From NCBI RefSeq assembly GCF_033568475.1, contig NC_133121.1, positions 131,348,375 through 131,412,374 on the forward strand: 64,000 bases of DNA, given 5' to 3'. The stretch is from Henckelia pumila. Its lineage: Eukaryota; Streptophyta; Magnoliopsida; Lamiales; Gesneriaceae. A model generated the notes under the pieces. It worked only from the letters and a program-made list of their open reading frames with translations, was not told where the DNA came from and made no database searches. Below are positions 56,901 through 64,000 of this stretch, in pieces. Position numbers and translations under genes: made by a program. The stretch's first letter is position 1. Every line of letters starts with the position of its first letter.

Positions 56901-59561
56901 GTGGATGAATTGGCCCACAAATATCACCCTGAATGCGTTCAAAAAATATGGGTGATTCTGTTTGGATTTTAGCTGGTGATGGTCTTATAATAAGTTTTCC
57001 AAGAGAACATGCTTTACATTGAAACTTATTATTCTGAAAGATCTTCTGGTCTTTCAATGGATGACCATGCGTATTTTCAATAATTCTTCGCATCATTATT
57101 GAACCAGGATGTCCCAATCGATCATGCCAATTTGTTAATATTGAAGAACTATTAACCACCATATTTGATTCGATTGGCCTTATATGTGTATAATGCAATC
57201 CAGTAGGGAGCATTGATAATTTTTCAACCACATATTTTTTCCTGATTTATATGTGGTAAGACACATATATTTCTGATTTCCATCAGTTATCGTCTCAGTA
57301 TCATACCCATGAGAGTATATGTCATTAAAACTCAACAAATTTCTTTTCGATTGTGGTGAATATAAAGCATCATTTATCAGAAATTTTGTACCATTAGGTA
57401 ACAAAAAATGTGCTTTTCCACAACCTTCAATCAAGTCTACAGGACCTGATATGGTATTCACCATTGTTTTTGTTGGTTTTATTTCCAAGAAATATCTTTC
57501 ATCTCGCAGAATAGTGTGTGTTGTACCACTATCTGGTATGCAAATTTCCATGATATTATTTCCATGTTTGCTCATAGCATTTTCCATATCAAACTTCACA
57601 AAAAATGCAATAAAGAAAAATTAAGTACAATACAAATGCAAAATATAACATGCTTTATAATACAAGAATGCATTAAAAATACAAATTTGTTACAATATAG
57701 TCCCACCAATCTTTTAATCAATGTCTTCGAAATCATTCAAAAAATCTGCAGCATTGAAACTAGTTGAGCCAATTAAATGGTCACTATTTTCAACAAAATT
57801 GGTCTCTTTTCCTTTCCCTTTTGTCGATTCTTTATAAAGCTTACATAGATGCTCAGGGGTTCGACAAATATGTGACCAATGTCCTGGAGTGCCACATCTA
57901 TAACAAACACTCTCAGATCTTTTTGAGTGATTTTCATTTTCACTCGGGTTTTCATGCTGCCTTTTTGGTGGGTGGTTCGCGACGTTCTTTTGAGATGAGT
58001 TATTGAAGTAACTATCTCTATTATTTTCATATCCACGGCCGCGACCACGACCGCGATCATTTTTACGTCCACGTCCACGTCCACGCCCACGTCCTCGACC
58101 TCGTCCACGACCAAAATCTGGTCTATGCCTTTGATTTTGATTTTCATTTTTCATTACGACATTTGCTTCAGGAAATGCCGTTGATCCAGTGGGTCGGGAT
58201 TGATGATTTCTTATTAACAATTCGTTGTTCTTTTCCGCCACAAGAAGACATGCAATGAGTTCGGAATATCTCGTAAAACCACGTACTCTATATTGTTGCT
58301 GTAGAGTTATATTTGATGCGTGAAAAGTGGAAAATGTTTTCTCAAGCATTTCCATCTCTGTGACTTCAAGTCCACAGAATTTTAATTGTGAGACTATTCG
58401 ATACATTGCAGAATTATATTCACTGACTTTTTTTAAAGTCTTGGATTCTCAACGAATTCCATTCATCACGGGCGGTCGGAAGTATCACTTCCCTTATATG
58501 CTCAAATCTTTCTTTCAACCCTTTCCATAAAATCATTGAGTCTTTTTCTGTGAGATACTCACATTTCAACCCTTCATCAAGATGTCGGCGTAAGAAAATC
58601 ATTGCCTTTGCTTTATCTTGTGAGGTTGATATATTAATTTCTTTGATGGTATCACTTAGACCCAATGACTCAAGATGCATTTCTACATCGAGAGTCCATG
58701 ACATATAATTCTTTCTAGTGATATCGAGCGCAACGAATTCAATCTTTGCCAAATTTGACATGGTGGTACTAGAAAAATAACAATACATTTTATTAGTTAA
58801 TTTCCATTAATATGACAATACAAAATAATGGATAAACGAAGATTACAAGTGCGTATACAAATAGAGAAAAAATAGGTGGTGAAAAATCGCTGGTGAGTAC
58901 AAAACTCGTGAACATGATGATCATAGTCGTTATGAAAAATATCCTTAGAAAAGCCAAAAACTCCATCTTCTTTTTCGAAAAAAACCGAGGAGAATGTTTT
59001 GAGATGAAGAATGAATTTTGGTGTGATTGAAAATGAGTTTGAGTGAACATATTTATAGGCAAAAAAACTAGCCGTTTATGACCGTTTGTGACCGTTGAGG
59101 GTAAGAAAAAAATGATTATGTGTTGAATAAAAATTCGTGATAATCATGTGATGCGTATAATGATAATCATAATTAAATATACGCAATAAAATATATATCA
59201 TATCACGTTATTATAAGGTCAGTGTCCTAGACAACCTCTTATATAATAACATGAAATTATATATTGATATAGTTAGTATATATACATATATCATATCACG
59301 TTATTGTTTAAAAACCTTAGAGGCTTTTATACTTGTCGTATCCCTTACCGAGAGTGTGGGATGTCGTCTTAACATCCTCCCAGGATTTATAACAAGTTTT
59401 TAAAAACTAATTTTTTTTTTCATAACATGATAATATATATTAAATATATACACAATAAACAATAAAATAATTATTCTTACTTGTTGAATATTTTTGACTT
59501 CTTCTTGTATTTTGGATCGTCGGAAAATATAGAGAACCTTCGAGCGATCGTGCTGATAACG

Positions 59562-59837
59562 TGTTGTGAAAAAGTAAAAATTTACGGTAAAAAGTAAATA
59601 TTCCAAAACTCAAAATATATCAAACTCTACACTTTATAATATTTTTCTCTCAACTTCAATTGTATTTTTCATCACAAATGAAGACCTATTTATAGATCCA
59701 CATTTGAGATTAGTCCAAAAATTAAAACATCATCATCTACATCATCACACACTAATTTTCCACATTTTACAACTCAATATTCAACATTCAATATTCAATA
59801 TTCAATATTCAACATAATAATAATATATTTTTCAACA
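59562..59837 (-). repeat. 5' LTR of the copia element
   Basis: 276 bp, about 99% identical to 53672-53940. Followed, reading the minus strand, by 'cgttatcagcacga', a primer-binding-site type seen in plant copia elements. Confidence 0.95.
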
Positions 59838-59842
59838 ATTTA

Positions 59843-60688
59843 TAATTTTTTAGTATTTCCGTTAATTCTTGTACTTGTTTTTTTTAAGCAATTTTCCGTT
59901 CATGCATCTTTGGTCTATTGTCTAGAATTAATATTAATGAATAATGACCCATGATGATTTATGTCAATAGTTGAATTGAGATACATGTGGTGATGCGGTA
60001 TAAATTTATTTTCATGAAGATTAAAAATATTATTGAAAATATAAAGTTCATAAATGAACTTCTTCTTCTTTTTTTTTGTATTAAATTGAAAAGTTAGATT
60101 ATATATTTGTGATAAGTGAAAACGAAAAATGAAAGTTATGTAATTGGGAAGAAAACAGTAACAATTTACAATTTAAAATTAAAGCTATAGCTTTAAAGTT
60201 ATCGCTTTGTATACATTATTGAAGAAAGTGCTCGAAAGACTTCCCATATATAATTTGGAACAAACATGTGTCAGGCTGGTGAAGTTGTATCACGCTGACG
60301 ACTACTTGACAAATTTGTGGTAAGCCGTTGATAACGAATCATCATGATATAAAGAATTCAAGACCTAGTAAGTAGTAACTATAATATTGTAATTGAACTT
60401 GACCCACACTTGGCGCGCATTATATAAAAAGATTGTTAAAAAAAAAAAAAAAATCTAGATGGGGTATATACATGTAAAATCAATATCTTAATTGTATGTG
60501 TAAGTAAAAAAATTAATCTCGTTCAATTGCATTGGGTTGATGGAACTAAATTCCGCTGGCAAGGCATGTAAAGTTTGCAGATCTTGGTTCATACTGCGGC
60601 GACCATCGACGTCTGCGCGTGTATCAAAACTAGATGTGCTCGTTGCACCGCTGTCAAGAAACTGCAATGAGTGTCTTTACGTTTGCTC
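59843..60688. other. Spacer between the copia element and the MFS gene
   Basis: AT-rich with an A run near 60438. The last part (60500-60688) is likely the 3' UTR of the minus-strand MFS gene. Confidence 0.45.
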
Positions 60689-63409
60689 TTATGCCAGCAG
60701 AGTATCCGACAAAGGCGTAAAACTGGGATCCGGGAGCTTCATGCAGAGTGTTACCAACACCCCGACAAGGGAGCAAACTGCGGGAACGAGGCCTAGTCCG
60801 TATCTCGTGACAGAGAAATGGAAACTTGGATGATGTGAGTTGCTCACTCCTGGAAAGCCTGCAAGAAAATGACAGGATATTACCAAGAGGAAGATATGCT
60901 GAGGGAGACATCGCGAGGAAATGTCATTTGACGAGCAAATTATGCTGTTTCGATCAGGGGAAAGGTTACAAGAAGAAACAGGAAGCGAAATGACAAATAA
61001 CATGGAAAAAGAAAAGAGCAGTTGGGAAACTTTTAAGTTTTACTGACAGAAACAATCGAGCCGAGGGACGAATATAACATCTCCATAAAACTTACTTTCA
61101 TAAGACTCAAGAATACATAATGCCAGTCCACATGATACTTTGTCCATAAAGCTCAAAGATCCATACACGAAGGCGCATCCGTTGAGATCTGTGCCAACAA
61201 GAAAACTCTGCATGCTCACCCCAGAAACCTATTATGCCGAAAAGAATTTGTTCAGAGTCGCGAAATTCCAGGAATGCTATAAATATTCGTCTGAACCATG
61301 CAACAGTAACCAAGAGTGCAAATAAAAAGTGAAAGCTCCTCCTCGTCGCTTTTAGGTGAGTCGTGGTGAAATAAATCTAGTCTCAAACATCCCAACGTTT
61401 GTTATCTATTTTATATTCCACTAAATATCGAATTAAACTACCACATATACCTGATCATAGTGCATCCTGCCGCGCTTACGAAGCATACAAGGAGAAAATA
61501 TGAATCAAAATGAATGTATTGAAGTGAATTTTCCGAGCATACTAAAAGAAAATCCATAATGATAGCTTTCAAAAGAACAATAAATGTTCTGATCCAAATG
61601 CGAAAGTTAGAGAGGGAAACTTGGTCCATACCATCATCAAAGCATTTGCAGCTCCAATCACTATGGATAACATATACATAAAAGAACTCATGCTACTTGG
61701 AAGAAAGAAGATCCCTGCACCAGAAATTATCCAAAGAAGCCCTCCGACAGAATATAGCACCTTAGAACGTTGACCTGTCCAGGTTATCTCCTGCGTAATG
61801 AGTACAAGACAATATCACTACAAGATGGGAAATTTTCAAAAAAATAAATAAATCAAATGTTTTCGATATAATTTAGTTCTGATAAACCTGTAGGAGGACT
61901 GATACGAGGAAGCTGCTAATGTAGATAACAGCAGGAACCTATGCATGAATATTGAACATGATAACTAACTATCAAAATTGGTATCCTTTTCCCCAATAAT
62001 CAAATAGAAGTAGTAACGTAAAATCAAATGTAGTACCACAGCTTTTGAGGATTGGATCATTTGCAGATCATTAATGACATAGAAAGCTAGAAATGCCTGT
62101 GCCACCAAGTAAATGTTAGAAATATATCGTCTGAAGCACTCCTTTTTAAAACTATTGAGCCAATGTCAGGAATTTTGTTCGATAAATGTGTCATGACCTG
62201 GGAAACATTTGTAACGAGTCTTGTTAGCACATAAACAAGGGCCACTTGGTAATACAGCACTTTGTTAAACCAGTACGCCCAAGAAACTCTGGCATTACCA
62301 TTTTCACGTGCTTCTCTTTTCAATCTGGAAGAAAGGAGTGAAAAATATTGAAGCTCGGCAATCATATTTCCCGTCACATAGCATGAAGTGGAGGTACAAA
62401 TAAATATGAGATTAGATATCTCCTGCAAGTGTGATAAAATCACAACACCGGTTACCAACCTTGGCTCTTCAGTGCCAAAATGAAATATACCCGCGAAACA
62501 GCATCCAATGAAGATTGATAAAAATGCTATCCAGCGGTACTGAAAAAAATTGACAGTCAAGCCAGTAAGCACCCAACTAGAAATCTCCAAAGACCAAAAT
62601 CACACCTATAGCGTAACATACCTGATTTTCAACATTGATACCTGACCTTATTGTGTCGATGTTGAAAACCACAAAGGCAACAGCATATAAACTAAGATTG
62701 GCAAGCTTCAGGAAAATTAAACTTCAAGAATGGGAATGATACACAATACAAGGTTACTTGACAAATACACAAGAAAGCAAAATAAAGCAAGAAACAACGA
62801 AATAACTATTAACCATCGTAAAAGCATTGCGACAGCTCGCCAAAACTGCTCTGCTTGTAGAATTCAAAGTGATGCAGTTCACCATCGACCTAAAACAAAA
62901 GCAAACTGTATATTTACTGGTTTAAAAAATTTTACAAACTGTTCTGCAAATTGAGGGAGCAAGAAGTTAATGGAATTTAAAACTTTTTGTGTGTTTAAAC
63001 CCGTCCAATCAATTCATTCGTACTTGATCTACCATTGTGTCAATAGAATTGCATCCAAAATTCACTTTTAGCTTGAATTGCTTAATGAATTAATGGGACA
63101 CGTTAAAAATTACATGAAGCACATTTCTTGATAAGTAACAAGATGGAAGTCGCTGGTCTCATATTTTTCATGACAGAAGAAAAATCATTGACTGATCAAA
63201 GACTTTCATTACATGTGAGATACTTGCGTAGCTGCCCAGCCGACATTGAAGATTGCAGCAAAGAAGCTATAACTCATGGTTTCAAAATATAATGAATTGG
63301 ACCCGGTGATTTTGCAAGGTAAACAACCACCAAAGACCGAAGAAAATGAGACAGCTACCAAAATTGATCCCGCACAATGCCATAGCTTAAAATGGCCATA
63401 TCTGTCTAT
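60689..63409 (-). CDS. Major facilitator superfamily-type membrane protein (5' exons beyond the window)
   Basis: Ten exons recognised on the minus strand: 63409-63213, 62889-62814, 62705-62622, 62539-62460, 62324-62198, 62096-62037, 61938-61888, 61790-61632, 61228-61096, 60858-60689, giving the last 378 residues in one phase. Several hydrophobic helices are clear (HCAGSILVAVSFSSVFGGCL, FFAAIFNVGWAATQ, YRWIAFLSIFIGCCFAGIFH, VLYSVGGLLWIISGAGIFFL). Conserved stretches such as SMVNCITLNSTSRAVLASCR, FLVGTDLNGCAFVYGSLSFM and VTRYGLGLVPAVCSLVGVLV match the plant MFS group containing At3g60070. The group is distantly related to animal MFSD-type carriers; the substrate in plants is not known to me. 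The N-terminal exons must lie right of position 64000; the 63410-64000 part reads as intron. Confidence 0.88.
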
Positions 63410-64000
63410 CTGTCAAAAAAGTCATATTTGCAGTAGTATCAGGCACCTCAATCAGTTAAGAACAGATTTTGTAATAATTTATGAGTTATAACTGACACAT
63501 AATAAACTACTCCATTTCGCGACATAGATGTGTTTCTACTTGCAGTAGTGGAAAACTTGCATGCTGCCTTTCTCTCATTACACCGCCGCTGGCCCAGTTC
63601 TCCACCCTAGCCCCCCAAAGTAAATAATAATGAAAGAATGAAACCAAACTTATAATAACCAAATGACATTTTTTGGTTCATAGTTAAATTTTAAAGTTGT
63701 AAAAAAAAAATCCCAGCAATGACCAATTCACACAAGGAAGTAACATGTTTGTACCTTGTTGCCTAAAGAGCAACTATCTCTATTTCTAGGTTATACATTG
63801 GATATCGATTCCTAAATATGGTTTATCGGACCCTTAAACCCAACTAAGGAAATGATTCAGTGATGCCTCTCAAGAGCGGATTCCGTTGACCACCAAAGTT
63901 CAGCAGTACTAATACCATACTCTAACGGACTCTAGTAATTATTAATTAAGAATGTATATCACAATCCTGAGCGCTATGTAAGGTACACAATGCATATGCT
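63410..64000. other. Window-edge sequence, probably intron of the MFS gene
   Basis: No in-frame continuation of the MFS protein could be found here. A frame near 63550-63620 was examined and does not resemble the expected upstream exon. Confidence 0.45.

Larger units (their letters stand above)
53667..59842 (-). mobile_element. Nearly complete Ty1/copia LTR retrotransposon
   Basis: Element 53672-59837 with a 5-bp target duplication ATTTA on each side. It lies on the minus strand in the order gag (about 57.7-58.8 kb; zinc knuckle CYRCGTPGHWSH and an RG-rich stretch), protease (about 57.2-57.6 kb), integrase (about 55.6-57.2 kb), reverse transcriptase with YVDD and RNase H (about 54.1-55.4 kb). 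Integrase before reverse transcriptase defines copia. A primer-binding-type sequence follows the 5' LTR and a polypurine tract (aagggggag) precedes the 3' LTR. The coding region is interrupted in about three or four places, so it looks inactive. Lineage within copia not determined. Confidence 0.95.

Noticed and set aside
54755-58530. Plus-strand frames across the copia element
   Set aside because: They are antisense to the element's own coding region and have no independent domain.
63541-63640. Candidate upstream exon of the MFS gene
   Set aside because: Its translation in all three minus-strand frames lacks similarity to the family sequence expected just before IDRYGHFKLWH.

Overview
The window is nuclear DNA of a dicot plant. 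Every well-resolved gene has GT-AG introns and clear land-plant orthologues, the spacers are AT-rich and full of small fold-back transposons, and there is a copia LTR element and two truncated LINE insertions. I cannot name the species from sequence alone. A few repeat sequences feel Lamiales-like, but that is a weak inference.

Layout from left to right: a DYW-type PPR editing factor resembling Arabidopsis MEF26 (minus, cut by the left edge); an LTR-like relic; a decayed aspartic protease next to a PIF/Harbinger-type MITE; AUGMIN subunit 7 (minus, 9 exons); CCR4-NOT subunit 11 (plus, 12 exons), head to head with AUG7; a repeat-rich stretch with four GC-rich palindromes and a broken B3-domain gene; a TrmB-type tRNA m7G methyltransferase (minus, 8 exons); an AT-rich gap of about 2.8 kb; LHP1/TFL2 (plus, 6 exons, 445 residues); a non-specific lipid-transfer protein (minus); a LINE fragment; beta-hexosaminidase HEXO2 (minus); a DUF946/Vps62-like gene (plus); about 5 kb of AT-rich spacer; a SOSEKI polarity gene (plus); the PP2A catalytic subunit (minus, 11 exons, 313 residues); a nearly complete young copia element (53672-59837); and an MFS-type membrane protein (minus) that runs off the right edge.

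These are unrelated housekeeping and developmental genes and do not form an operon or pathway cluster. Their order carries information: AUG7, TrmB, LHP1, NOT11 and a DUF946 gene all have Arabidopsis counterparts that I recall on one arm of chromosome 5, and HEXO2 and SOK1 are near-neighbours on Arabidopsis chromosome 1, so the window looks like a merged conserved block. Exon coordinates were derived by reading splice sites and checking that reading phase is kept through every junction. All the multi-exon models close in frame at lengths typical of their families, except the PPR and MFS genes, which are cut by the window edges.

I found no CRISPR array, tRNA, rRNA or recognisable defence or biosynthetic system. 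The least explained structures are the four-fold GC palindrome array at 17.3-17.5 kb, the AT-rich hairpin triplet at 22.9-23.1 kb, and the nested palindromic fold-back element in an LHP1 intron.
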